Notes: generated by a model from the letters alone, not told the origin. 64,000 nucleotides of DNA from Streptomyces sp. AC512_CC834 (GCF_019049325.1 NZ_JAGMUO010000097.1:577872-641871), one strand, 5' to 3'; counted from the stretch's first letter, positions 25,000 through 33,305 are shown. A program made the numbers and translations.

Positions 25000-25047
25000 C
25001 TCGTGGTCATGCCCGCTCGTGGTCATGCCCGCTCGTGGTCATGGCCC
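25000..25047. repeat. three 16-bp tandem repeats
   Basis: CTCGTGGTCATGCCCG occurs at 25000-25015 and 25016-25031, and a third copy with one extra G at 25032-25048. They lie directly upstream of the 123-aa gene, inside its probable promoter or leader. Confidence 0.75.
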
Positions 25048-25094
25048 GTACCACCAGAAAAGCACCACCCGCGGTCCGGCGCGAAGGGGCCGGT

Positions 25095-25976
25095 TCAGTT
25101 CCGGGTGAAGCGGTAGGTCTTGCTGTCCGTCAGCACGCAGAAGCCGGGCGACACGACGATCACGCGCAGGGTGCCGCTGCGGCGGTCGTAGTCGATGCCC
25201 TCCGCCTCGAAGCCGCCGGAGCAGGCGCTGCGCAGGGGGAGCTGCCGCAGGGCGGTGACGTGGCCGGTCACGTCGGCGGTGCCGCTCGGCGCCGCCGACA
25301 GGTCGATCCTCAGCAGCGGCTTGGTGATCCCGAAGAGAGCGCCCTCCGGGTCGTCGGAGGAGCACAGCAGCGTGGTCGCGTCGAGGAAGTCGCAGCCCTG
25401 GACGTCGCGCACGGCGTGGTCCAGGTGCACGGTGGCCGCCTGCGGGAGGTTCGCCGAGGGTGAGGTGCCGGGGTTGACGCCGGGGGTCGGGAAGACCAGC
25501 AGCCGGTTCATGGTGCCCCACTCGCCCGCCAGCATCCACTGGCCGTCCGGCGAGATGGCGGACCAGGAGTTGTTCAGCGCCTCGCCTGCGCTCAGCGTGT
25601 GCACGTACTCCGACCAGCTTCCGTCCGGCGCCTGCACGCGGAACATCTTCGTGTTCCCGTCGTCCCGCTGGTACGGCTCGACGTAGTGGCCGTCGTACGA
25701 GGCGTCGGGGTCGCCGACGTGGTTCCAGCCGCGGGTGGCGAGGCCGAGCGGGATGGTGCCGATCCCGGTGTAGCGGTTGGGGCTGCCCGCCGGAACCTCG
25801 ACCGAGGCCAGGCCCTGGCTCTCGGTCAGCGGGTCGGCACGGTCGGAGCCGACCTCGGTCCAGGTGTCGGCGGCGGGAGCGGCCGCTGCCGCCGGACCGG
25901 CGAGGCCGATGGACAGGGCGAGGGCGGCGAGTCCGGTCAGGGCTGCGTGACAACGTTGCCGGGCGCGCAGGGGCAT
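25095..25976 (-). CDS. secreted protein of unknown function
   Basis: Protein of 293 aa, ATG 25976 with GAGGAG upstream. A clear Sec signal peptide (ALTGLAALALSIGLAGPAAAAA) precedes a mature domain rich in beta strands, with repeated short motifs such as SPDGQWMLAG, GCDFLDATTLLCSS and GFEAEGIDYD. These are compatible with a beta-propeller-like fold. The paired cysteines (GCDF/LLCSS, SACSGG, GFCVL) may form disulfides outside the cell. I do not recognise a catalytic motif. It is divergent from the SpoIIE phosphatase gene at 26234. Confidence 0.75.
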   Translation of the reverse strand: MPLRARQRCHAALTGLAALALSIGLAGPAAAAAPAADTWTEVGSDRADPLTESQGLASVEVPAGSPNRYTGIGTIPLGLATRGWNHVGDPDASYDGHYVEPYQRDDGNTKMFRVQAPDGSWSEYVHTLSAGEALNNSWSAISPDGQWMLAGEWGTMNRLLVFPTPGVNPGTSPSANLPQAATVHLDHAVRDVQGCDFLDATTLLCSSDDPEGALFGITKPLLRIDLSAAPSGTADVTGHVTALRQLPLRSACSGGFEAEGIDYDRRSGTLRVIVVSPGFCVLTDSKTYRFTRN

Positions 25977-26233
25977 GGGGGGCTCCTCGGTGGGGGTGGC
26001 CGGGCGGCACGGGCGGGCGTGGGGCACTCGGCGCACAGTCTGGACTGCCCATGGGGTCATGTACAGACCAACTCCGGACGTACTTCGTGCGGCGGTCGCC
26101 GTCCTGCGGGGAGATGCTGGAAGAAGACGGCAGAGCCTCGGAGAATCGGCCCTGTGCGCGGTGGAACGCGGTAGAACAAAGGAGTCGGCATCAAAAGGGC
26201 GTGCCGCGTCGAACGGTGAAGGCGGGGCGTGGA

Positions 26234-28309
26234 ATGAGTACAGCCGGGGCTGCCGGGTTCGAGGGCGACGCGTCGCCGCGCGGACCCGTGGGGCCCAGTG
26301 GGCTGCTCGACCTGCTGAACGTGGCCTCGATCGTGCTGGACGCCAAGGGCCGGATCGTCCTGTGGAGTCCGCAGGCCGAGGAGTTGTTCGGGTACTCCGC
26401 GCCGGAGGCGCTGGGGCGGTACGCCGCCCGCATCATGGTCGACGAACGCCATCTCGACCTGGTCGTGGGGCTCTTCGAGGACGTCATGAAGACCGGCCGG
26501 AGCTGGGCCGGTGCCTTCCCCGTCCGGCACAAGGACGGCGGGACCCGGCTGGTGGAGTTCCGCAACATGCGCCTGCTGGACGACCGCGGGGACGTCTACG
26601 CCCTGGGGCTCGCCGCCGACCAGTCGACGGTGCGCCGGCTGGAGCGGGACGTGGCCCTGTCCACGAGGATGATCACGCAGTCCCCGATCGGCCTGGCCGT
26701 CCTGGACACCGAGCTGCGGTACGTCTCGGTCAACCCGGCCCTGGAGCGTCTCAACGGCATCCCCGCCGGCGATCATCTCGGCCGGACGGTCCCCGAGCTG
26801 CTGCCGCAACTGCACGCCGGCCCGCTGGAGGCGGCGGCACGCGAGGTGCTGGAGACCGGGCGGCCCGTGCTCGACCGGCCCGCGACCGGGCGGACCCCCG
26901 CGGATCCGGACGAGGAGCACGCCTGGTCGGTCTCCCTGTACCGGCTGGAGGACGCGCTGGGTGCCGTACTGGGCGTGGCCGTCTCGGTCACGGACGTCAC
27001 CGAGCAGCACCGGGCGAGCGCCGAGGCCGAGGCCGCGCGACGCCGGCTGGCCGCCGTGGCGGACGCCTCCGCGCGGATCGGCACCACGCTGCGACTGGAC
27101 CGCACCGCCTACGAGCTGGCCGACGTGGCCGTGCCGGGCCTCGCCGACCTGGCGGCCGTGGATCTCCTGGACGCCGTGGTGGAGGGCAGGCGCAGCACCC
27201 TGGGCCCGGCCGAGTCCGCGGTGATCAGGGCGCTGGCCGTGCGGGCGGACGACGCCCGGGACGCGCTGCGGGCGGCCGACCGGCCCGGCCAGGTCGCCCG
27301 GTACGGGCCCGACCGCCTGGTCACCGAGTGCGTGCGCACCGGCCGGCCGGTGATGGTGGCGCGGGTGACGGAGGAGGACCTGTGGCGCATCGCCCGCTCG
27401 CCGGAGGCGGCCGAGCTGCTGCGCCGGGCGGGCGTGCACTCGTACCTGGCCGTACCGCTGATCGCGCGCGGCGAGGTGCTCGGCGCCCTGGACCTGAAGC
27501 GGGTCACCAACCCCCTGCCGTTCGACGAGGACGACCTGTTGCTGGCCCGGGAGCTGGCGGCGCGGGCCGCGCTCCAGATCGACAACGCCCGCTGGTACCA
27601 GAACGCCCGCGACACCGCCCTCACTCTCCAGCGCAGCCTGCTGCCGAGCCATCCGCCGGTGACGGGCGGTCTTGAGGTCGCCTCCCGCTATCAGCCGGCC
27701 GGGGCCACCAGCGAGGTCGGCGGCGACTGGTTCGACGTGATCGAGCTGGAGGGCCGCAAGACCGCCCTCGTGGTGGGCGACGTGATGGGCAGCGGCATCG
27801 CGGCGGCGGCCTCCATGGGACGGCTGCGGACCGCGACGAACACCCTGGCCGCCCTGGAACTGGACCCGGCGCTGCTGCTGGAGCACCTGGAGCGGACCAC
27901 CGCGGGCCTGGACCAGGCCATCGCCACCTGCCTCTACGCCGTCCACGACCCGCACCGGCGGCAGTGCCTGATCGCCAACGCGGGGCACCTGCCACCGGTC
28001 CGCCTGCGCGCCGGCCGGCCACCCGAGCTGCTCGACCTGCCCACCGGGGTGCCGCTCGGGGTGGGCGGCGTCGCCTTCTCCACCACGGCCGTCGACCTGG
28101 AGCCGGGCGACCGGCTGGTGTTCTACACCGACGGTCTGGTCGAGACGCGCCGGCATCCGCTGGACGAGCGGCTGGACGCGCTCCTCGCCCTGCTGGAGGG
28201 GCCGGACCGCCCGCTGGAGGAGGTCTGCGACCTGCTGCTGCGCACCCTGCACGAGCCGGAGAACTCCGACGACGTGGCCCTGCTGATCGCCCGGGTCACC
28301 CCGCCGTAG
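26234..28309 (+). CDS. soluble SpoIIE-type phosphatase with two PAS and one GAF domain
   Basis: Protein of 691 aa from ATG 26234; in-frame upstream starts exist but precede a poorly conserved stretch. Domains are PAS (about 22-140, starting LLNVASIVLDAKGRIVLWSPQAEELFGY), PAS (about 145-265), GAF (about 275-455) and SpoIIE phosphatase (about 475-690). Metal motifs GGDWFDV, VVGDVMGSG and SDDVALLIAR are intact. Unlike the phosphatase at 12475 it has no transmembrane helix and no HATPase domain. It probably dephosphorylates an anti-anti-sigma factor in response to an intracellular or redox signal sensed by PAS/GAF. Confidence 0.88.
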   Translation: MSTAGAAGFEGDASPRGPVGPSGLLDLLNVASIVLDAKGRIVLWSPQAEELFGYSAPEALGRYAARIMVDERHLDLVVGLFEDVMKTGRSWAGAFPVRHKDGGTRLVEFRNMRLLDDRGDVYALGLAADQSTVRRLERDVALSTRMITQSPIGLAVLDTELRYVSVNPALERLNGIPAGDHLGRTVPELLPQLHAGPLEAAAREVLETGRPVLDRPATGRTPADPDEEHAWSVSLYRLEDALGAVLGVAVSVTDVTEQHRASAEAEAARRRLAAVADASARIGTTLRLDRTAYELADVAVPGLADLAAVDLLDAVVEGRRSTLGPAESAVIRALAVRADDARDALRAADRPGQVARYGPDRLVTECVRTGRPVMVARVTEEDLWRIARSPEAAELLRRAGVHSYLAVPLIARGEVLGALDLKRVTNPLPFDEDDLLLARELAARAALQIDNARWYQNARDTALTLQRSLLPSHPPVTGGLEVASRYQPAGATSEVGGDWFDVIELEGRKTALVVGDVMGSGIAAAASMGRLRTATNTLAALELDPALLLEHLERTTAGLDQAIATCLYAVHDPHRRQCLIANAGHLPPVRLRAGRPPELLDLPTGVPLGVGGVAFSTTAVDLEPGDRLVFYTDGLVETRRHPLDERLDALLALLEGPDRPLEEVCDLLLRTLHEPENSDDVALLIARVTPP

Positions 28310-28333
28310 GGCCGTAGGGCACGGTGGACGCGG

Positions 28334-29167
28334 TCAGTCCCCGACGCCGATCACCACATGCGCGTACAGCTCCTCACAGACCGCGAGGCGGGTCGTCAGG
28401 CCGGCCCGGCGGAAGGCGTCCACGGCCGCGGGGGCCTGGCGTTCGCTCGTCTCGACCAGCAGACAGCCGCCGGGCACGAGCCAGCCGGGCGCCTCGGCCG
28501 CGACCCTGCGCAGTACGTCGAGGCCGTCGGCGCCGCCGTCGAGGGCGACCAGCGGTTCGTGGTCGCGGGCCTCGGCGGGCAACAGGGCGACCTCGCCGGT
28601 GGGGACGTAGGGCACGTTGGCGGCGAGGATGTCCACCCGGCCGCGCAGCGCGCCGGGCAGCGCGTCGAACAGGTCACCGGCGTACACCCGGCCGCCCGCG
28701 CCCGCGAGATTGCCGCGGGCGCAGCGCACGGCGACCGGGTCGACGTCGGCGGCATGCACCTCGGGCCGGTCGAGCGCGGCGGCCAGGCCGGCGCCGACGG
28801 CACCGGAGCCGCAGCACAGGTCCACGACGACGGCCGCGTGCGGCGCGTGGGCCAGGGCCTCGGACACCAGGAACTCGGTGCGGCGCCGGGGGACGAAGAC
28901 ACCGGGGGCGACGGCGATGCGCAGGCCGCGGAACTCGGCCCAGCCCAGGACGAGTTCGAGGGGCAGCCCGGTGACGCGGCGGTCCACCAGCGCGGTGAGT
29001 TCCGCGGCGGTGCCGGCGGCGGTCAGGATGAGCCGCGCCTCGTCCTCGGCGAAGACGCAGCCGGCGGCGCGGAGCGCGGCCACGACGGAGTCGCGCGACG
29101 GGAGGGAGGCGGAGAAGAGGGAAAGGGAAGGAGAGGACGCGGGGGACGCGGGAAACGTGGGAGGCAT
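28334..29167 (-). CDS. PrmC/HemK-related protein N5-glutamine methyltransferase
   Basis: Protein of 277 aa. The SAM-binding motif VDLCCGSGAVGAGLA is near residue 118. The substrate motif, NPPY in PrmC, reads NVPY near residue 185, as in the PrmC-related subfamily. The N-terminal part contains PLELVLGWAEFRGLRIAV, matching the family's helical and beta-hairpin entry region. PrmC methylates the GGQ Gln of release factors; this subfamily's target is less certain. The first 25 residues are Pro/Ser-rich, so a downstream start is possible. It converges with the phosphatase gene and diverges from the MarR gene. Confidence 0.82.
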   Translation of the reverse strand: MPPTFPASPASSPSLSLFSASLPSRDSVVAALRAAGCVFAEDEARLILTAAGTAAELTALVDRRVTGLPLELVLGWAEFRGLRIAVAPGVFVPRRRTEFLVSEALAHAPHAAVVVDLCCGSGAVGAGLAAALDRPEVHAADVDPVAVRCARGNLAGAGGRVYAGDLFDALPGALRGRVDILAANVPYVPTGEVALLPAEARDHEPLVALDGGADGLDVLRRVAAEAPGWLVPGGCLLVETSERQAPAAVDAFRRAGLTTRLAVCEELYAHVVIGVGD

Positions 29168-29292
29168 GGAAGCCGAGAGCCTTTCGGGAACCGAAGGGCG
29201 CTCTCGCGGTCACCCGATGCCGGTGACCGCACTGCCGTGAGGTGAGAGCACCCGGACCGACACAGCGGTAATGGGTCTCACCTCCCTGACGT

Positions 29293-29322
29293 CCGGCGGC
29301 CGGGGCTGTCCGCGGCCGCCGG
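29293..29322. other. 10-bp GC hairpin in divergent region
   Basis: CCGGCGGCCG (29293-29302) and CGGCCGCCGG (29313-29322) form a perfect stem with a 10-nt loop. It sits between the methyltransferase and MarR genes, which point apart, so it would be in a 5' leader if transcribed. Confidence 0.45.
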
Positions 29323-29366
29323 TCACACTACCTCAGGCGATCAGTCGCCGTCGGCCTTCCTTTCCA

Positions 29367-29385
29367 AGTTGTACTGTGCAACTAG
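29367..29385. promoter_or_regulatory. MarR operator-like inverted repeat
   Basis: AGTTGTACTGTGCAACTAG at 29367-29385 has AGTTG/CAACT arms (6 of 7 if extended) and lies 26 bp before the MarR start. Its right part TGTGCAACTAG is repeated exactly in the fadH promoter. Confidence 0.6.
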
Positions 29386-29410
29386 CGAGGTGGAGGAGGA
29401 GGGAGGACCC

Positions 29411-29950
29411 GTGACGGCTGGCGAGGTGCCGGATCCGGACGAGAGGACGGTCACCCCGGCGGAGCGCCCGGCGGAGCCCTCGGCGGAGGCGGCCGTGGAG
29501 ACCATCCAGCGCGAGATGACGGCCTTCGCCCGACGGGCCCGCGCCTCGGCGGGGCGCATGCATCCCGAGCTGTCGCTGGTGTCGTACACGCTGCTCGGGC
29601 ATCTGGAGGAGCGGGACGGCCGCCGGGCCACCGACCTGGCCGCCCACTACGCCCTGGACAAGTCCACCGTCAGCCGCCAGGTGGCCGCGCTGGAACGCGC
29701 GGGGCTGATCGAGCGGCGCGTCGACCCGGACGACCACCGCGTCCAGGTCCTGCACCTGTCGGAGGCCGGGCGGCGCATCCTGGGCCGGGTCACCGAGAGC
29801 CGGCGGACGGCCGTACAGGAGCGGCTCGCGGACTGGTCCGAGGAGGACCTGGTCCGCTTCGCGGCGTATCTGGAGAGGTACAACGCGTGGCAGGGCGCGG
29901 CGCCGGGCGACGACGAGGCCCGAGCAGCGCTCCGGGACACGTACGGTTGA
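29411..29950 (+). CDS. MarR family transcriptional regulator
   Basis: Protein of 179 aa, GTG 29411 with GGGAGGA upstream. The winged helix-turn-helix reads ATDLAAHYALDKSTVSRQVAALERAGLIERRVDPDDHRVQVLHLSEAGR. A short acidic N-terminal extension precedes the first helix. Its own promoter holds an inverted repeat sharing an 11-mer with the fadH promoter, so autoregulation and control of fadH are plausible; a fatty-acid-derived ligand would fit. The downstream oxidoreductase gene begins 66 bp later on the same strand and may be co-transcribed. Confidence 0.88.
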   Translation: MTAGEVPDPDERTVTPAERPAEPSAEAAVETIQREMTAFARRARASAGRMHPELSLVSYTLLGHLEERDGRRATDLAAHYALDKSTVSRQVAALERAGLIERRVDPDDHRVQVLHLSEAGRRILGRVTESRRTAVQERLADWSEEDLVRFAAYLERYNAWQGAAPGDDEARAALRDTYG

Positions 29951-30016
29951 CCGGGTACGCACAGATCACGCCAGGCCGGGGGCGGCCCGTCCCCACGGCC
30001 CGAAAGGCCCCACCGC

Positions 30017-30622
30017 ATGAACACCACCCGAGGCTTCACCGGCCGCCCGCGCGCCGCCCGGCCGGGGCTGCCGCCCGGCCAGTACGACGCGGGCGAGGAC
30101 TGGCCCGTGCTGTCCGCCGAGGTCACGCCCGACCTCGCGCCCGCCGACTGGACCTTCCGCGTGGGCGGTCTAGTGACCGAGCCCCGCACCTGGGACCTGG
30201 CCGGGGCCCGTCTGCTGCCGGCGTCCGGGTACGCGGGCGACATCCACTGCGTGACCGGCTGGTCGAAGTTCGGGGTGCGGTTCGGGGGCGTGTCCCTGGA
30301 CGCCTTCCTGGACGCCGCGGGTCCGCTGCCGTCCGCCACGCACGCCGTCGCCCGCGCGCACACCGGCTACACCGCGGGCCTGCCGCTCGCGGACCTGACC
30401 GGTGGGCGGGCCTGGATCGTGTGGGAGTACGACGGGCGGCCGCTCGCCGCCGAGCACGGCGGCCCGGCGCGGCTGGTGGTGCCGCACCTGTACTTCTGGA
30501 AGAGCGTCAAGTGGATCGCGGGTCTGGAACTCCTCGACCACGACGAGCCGGGCTTCTGGGAGCAGAACGGCTACCACGCACGCGGCAACCCCTGGGAGGA
30601 GCAGCGGTACTCCGGTGACTGA
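30017..30622 (+). CDS. sulfite oxidase-like molybdopterin oxidoreductase
   Basis: Protein of 201 aa covering the molybdopterin-binding domain of the sulfite oxidase superfamily (MsrP-like size). The conserved Mo-coordinating cysteine is in DIHCVTGWSKFGVRFGG near residue 78, and the C-terminal HLYFWKSVKWIAGLEL and GFWEQNGYHARGNPW are typical. No Tat signal is visible, so it is probably cytoplasmic, unlike MsrP. It overlaps the next gene by 8 bp, and that gene encodes a flavin reductase which likely passes electrons to it. The substrate is unknown. Confidence 0.87.
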   Translation: MNTTRGFTGRPRAARPGLPPGQYDAGEDWPVLSAEVTPDLAPADWTFRVGGLVTEPRTWDLAGARLLPASGYAGDIHCVTGWSKFGVRFGGVSLDAFLDAAGPLPSATHAVARAHTGYTAGLPLADLTGGRAWIVWEYDGRPLAAEHGGPARLVVPHLYFWKSVKWIAGLELLDHDEPGFWEQNGYHARGNPWEEQRYSGD

Positions 30623-31391
30623 GACATTGACTGAGACGCTGGCTGAGACGTTGACTGAGACACCGTTCGCCGTGCCCGGACGCATCGAGGTGAACGGCCT
30701 GGTGGCCGGGGTGTGGCAGCCGGCCACGCTCACGGAGATCCGCCGCGAGACGCCCCACGCGTCGACCTTCCGCCTCGCCGTGCCCGGCTGGGCGGGCCAC
30801 CTGCCCGGCCAGCACCTGATGCTGCGGCTGACCGCCGAGGACGGCTACCGGGCCCAGCGCCACTACTCGCTGGCGTCCGCACCGGACGACTCCGGGCACA
30901 TCGAGCTGACCCTCGACCGCGTGCCCGACGGAGAGGTGTCGGGCTGGTTCCACACGGTGGCGCGGCCCGGCGACCGGATCGAGGTGCGCGGCCCGCTCAG
31001 CGGCTTCTTCGCCTGGCCCGGCGACCGGCCCGCCCTGCTGCTGGGCGCCGGTTCCGGTGTGGTCCCGCTGATGTCGATGGTCCGGCACCACCGGGCGCTG
31101 GGACTGACGGTGCCGCTGCGGCTGCTGGTGTCCGCGCGCGGGCCCGAGGATTTGATCTACGCCCGCGAGTTCGGCGCGGAGACGACACCCGTGTTCACCC
31201 GGAGCGCGCCGGCCGGGACGCCGGTGGGCCGGTTGACGGCCGCGCACCTGGCGCCGCCCCTGTCCGAGCCGCCCGCCGGCGGCTGGGAGGCCTACGTGTG
31301 CGGATCGAACTCCTTCGCCGAGCACGCGTCACGGCTGCTGGTGGCGGCCGGACAGCCGGTGGACCGGATCCGGATCGAACGCTTCGGCTGA
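30615..31391 (+). CDS. ferredoxin-NADP reductase-like FAD oxidoreductase
   Basis: Protein of 258 aa from GTG 30615, overlapping the oxidoreductase stop as GTGACTGA. FAD-binding motif RHYSLASAP and NAD(P)-binding GAGSGVVPLMSMV are present, with a C-terminal YVCGSNSFAEHASRLL. There is no 2Fe-2S domain. It probably delivers electrons to or from the molybdoenzyme encoded just upstream. The first 16 residues are an odd Thr-Glu-Thr-Leu repeat coded by four 12-bp units, so a later start is possible. Confidence 0.85.
   Translation: MTETLTETLAETLTETPFAVPGRIEVNGLVAGVWQPATLTEIRRETPHASTFRLAVPGWAGHLPGQHLMLRLTAEDGYRAQRHYSLASAPDDSGHIELTLDRVPDGEVSGWFHTVARPGDRIEVRGPLSGFFAWPGDRPALLLGAGSGVVPLMSMVRHHRALGLTVPLRLLVSARGPEDLIYAREFGAETTPVFTRSAPAGTPVGRLTAAHLAPPLSEPPAGGWEAYVCGSNSFAEHASRLLVAAGQPVDRIRIERFG
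30618..30665 (+). repeat. four 12-bp repeats at the reductase N-terminus
   Basis: Units ACTGAGACATTG, ACTGAGACGCTG, GCTGAGACGTTG and ACTGAGACACCG run from 30618 to 30665. The first contains the stop codon of the upstream gene. They encode a TETL-type repeat in the reductase. Confidence 0.8.
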
Positions 31392-31558
31392 CTCGGGGGC
31401 CGGGAGCCCGCGCCGGATGGTGAGCGAGGCACGCCGGACTGGGTACCAGAAGAGTGCGGGCACTCGCACACGTGGCGCGACACGGAGACGCGGCGGCCCC
31501 CGCGCTCTGACGGCCGTCCGTCCGCTTCTCCGGTCGCGGTGATCGCGGGGAGGTCGAC

Positions 31559-32143
31559 ATGCGAACCCGGGTACGCGGCTGGCGCTGGCGGCGCAATCCG
31601 CTGCGGCGCCGGTCGGACGTCGTCGAGGCGTGGACCGTGGTGGTGGTCGCCCTCCTGCTGTGCGTGGGCGCACCGCTGCTCGGGGCCGCCACCGCATGGT
31701 GGGGCTACGGGCAGGCCCATGCGATCGTCGCGGAGCAGCGGGCGGAGCGGCACCACGTCCGTGCCGCGGTGGTGGACAAGGAGTCCGGCACCCTGTCGTC
31801 GAACCAGCTCGGCGGTCAGCACTCGTACCGCGCGACCGTGCGCTGGAGCGCGCCGGACGGTACGGAGAAGAGCACGACGGCGCGGGTGCCGTCCGGCAGC
31901 CGGCACGGTGACACGGTCGACGTGTGGCTGGACTCCCGCGGCAAGAGTGTGCCGCCGCCTTCGGACGGTGCCCAGATCTGGCAGCACAGCGCCACCATCG
32001 GCTCGTTCACCGTCATCGGGACGGCGCTCACGGTGCTCCTCGCGCACCGCGCCGTACGGGCGGTGGCCCTGCGGCACCGCATGACGGAGTGGGACCGCGA
32101 CTGGGCCCTCACCGAGCCGGAGTGGACGCGCCGCCGGGCCTGA
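31559..32143 (+). CDS. Rv1733c-like two-helix membrane protein
   Basis: Protein of 194 aa. A basic N-terminus (MRTRVRGWRWRRNPLRRRSD) precedes helix 1 (about 25-48). A roughly 90-residue extracytoplasmic domain and helix 2 (about 142-162) follow, then a basic cytoplasmic tail. This matches the Rv1733c family of actinobacterial membrane proteins, known in Mycobacterium from the dormancy regulon; the biochemical role is unknown. The gap 31392-31558 upstream shows no other gene. Confidence 0.75.
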   Translation: MRTRVRGWRWRRNPLRRRSDVVEAWTVVVVALLLCVGAPLLGAATAWWGYGQAHAIVAEQRAERHHVRAAVVDKESGTLSSNQLGGQHSYRATVRWSAPDGTEKSTTARVPSGSRHGDTVDVWLDSRGKSVPPPSDGAQIWQHSATIGSFTVIGTALTVLLAHRAVRAVALRHRMTEWDRDWALTEPEWTRRRA

Positions 32144-32172
32144 CCTGGTGGGTCGGCGGGGCGCTCACGTAC

Positions 32173-32213
32173 GGTGGATCACCCGTACGGTTCGGTGGAT
32201 CACCAGTACGGTC
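32173..32213 (+). promoter_or_regulatory. 21-bp tandem operator-like repeat before the acetylxylan esterase
   Basis: GGTGGATCACC occurs at 32173-32183 and 32194-32204, each followed by (C/A)GTACGGT(T/C)C, giving a 21-bp direct repeat. The core has GGTG/CACC arms. The spacing of two helical turns puts both copies on one DNA face, as for cooperative repressor binding. The second unit ends 30 bp before the start codon. Confidence 0.55.
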
Positions 32214-32243
32214 CGGCATGTCTCCTCGCAAAGGCGGCTCTCG

Positions 32244-33212
32244 ATGGCCCTGTTCGACCTTCCGCTCGACGAACTGCGCGCCTACCGCAGCGCGTCGGCC
32301 GAGCCCGAGGACTTCGACGCGTTCTGGACCAGGACGCTCGATGCGGCACGCGAGCACGACCTGGACGCCCGCTTCGAACCGGTCGACACGGGACTGTCCA
32401 CGGTGCGGGTGTACGACGTGACGTTCGCCGGCTTCGGCGGCCACCCGGTGAAGGGCTGGCTGACCCTGCCGGCCGCGGCGGCCCAGCCGTTGCCGCTGGT
32501 CGTGGAGTTCGTCGGGTACGGCGGCGGGCGCGGACTGCCGCACGAGCACCTGCTGTGGGCGTCCACGGGCCGGGCGCACTTCGTGATGGACACCCGCGGC
32601 CAGGGCAGCGCCTGGGGCGGCGGTGGCGGGACCGCGGACCCCGTCGGCGGCGCCCCCGCCTACCCGGGCTTCATGACCCGCGGCCTGGACGCCCCCGAGA
32701 ACTACTACTACCGCCGGGTCTTCACCGACGCCGTGCGCGCGGTCGAGGCGGCCCGGTCCCACCCGCTGACCGACCCGGCCCGCACGGTCGCGCTGGGCGC
32801 CAGCCAGGGCGGCGGCATCAGCATCGCGGTGGGCGGTCTGGTGCCGGACCTGACGGCCGTCGCGCCCGACGTGCCGTTCCTGTGCGACTTCCCGCGCGCG
32901 ACCACGCTCACCGACCGGCACCCCTACCGCGAGGTCGGCCTGTACCTGAAGACGCACCGCGGCCGGGCCGAGGACGCGCGGCGGACGCTGTCCTACTTCG
33001 ACGGCGTGCACTTCGCGGCGCGGGGCCGGGCGCCCGCACTGTTCTCGGCCGCTCTGGAGGACCAGACCTGCCCGCCGTCGACCGTCTTCGCCGCGTTCAA
33101 CGCCTGGCCGCATCAGGACAAGGCGATCGAGGTGTACGACTTCAACGACCACGAGGGCGGCGGCCCCTTCCAGGAGGCCGCCAAGCTGCGCTGGCTGCGC
33201 TCGTACGCCTGA
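32244..33212 (+). CDS. acetylxylan esterase / cephalosporin-C deacetylase (CE7)
   Basis: Protein of 322 aa, the usual CE7 length, ATG 32244. An alpha/beta hydrolase that removes acetyl groups from xylan or xylo-oligosaccharides. Catalytic residues are Ser of LGASQGGGIS (about 186), Asp of ALEDQTCPPS (about 271) and His of NDHEGGG (about 302); the oxyanion region GYGGGRG and the RGQG motif are present. It lacks a signal peptide, so it probably acts on imported oligosaccharides. A 21-bp repeat upstream may be its operator. The bxl-type operon at 60-64 kb could supply its substrates. Confidence 0.88.
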   Translation: MALFDLPLDELRAYRSASAEPEDFDAFWTRTLDAAREHDLDARFEPVDTGLSTVRVYDVTFAGFGGHPVKGWLTLPAAAAQPLPLVVEFVGYGGGRGLPHEHLLWASTGRAHFVMDTRGQGSAWGGGGGTADPVGGAPAYPGFMTRGLDAPENYYYRRVFTDAVRAVEAARSHPLTDPARTVALGASQGGGISIAVGGLVPDLTAVAPDVPFLCDFPRATTLTDRHPYREVGLYLKTHRGRAEDARRTLSYFDGVHFAARGRAPALFSAALEDQTCPPSTVFAAFNAWPHQDKAIEVYDFNDHEGGGPFQEAAKLRWLRSYA

Positions 33213-33222
33213 CGTCCTTGGT

Positions 33223-33259
33223 GGTGCGTGGGCGGTGCGCGGGCGGTGCGTGGGTGGTG
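33223..33259 (+). repeat. 11-bp tandem repeats (3.3 copies)
   Basis: Units GGTGCGTGGGC, GGTGCGCGGGC and GGTGCGTGGGT, plus a partial copy, follow the esterase stop. They are G-rich and lie between the esterase and the GntR regulator promoter. Confidence 0.65.
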
Positions 33260-33291
33260 TTTCGGCCGAACCGGCGGACCGGGCTTCCCTG

Positions 33292-33305
33292 TTGGTTTAG
33301 ACCAA
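33292..33305. promoter_or_regulatory. HutC/DasR-type GntR operator
   Basis: TTGGTTTAGACCAA has TTGGT/ACCAA arms and the core GTTTAGAC, which fits the HutC-subfamily consensus GTnTAnAC. It lies 64 bp before the start of the GntR-UTRA gene and is likely its own operator. Confidence 0.65.
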
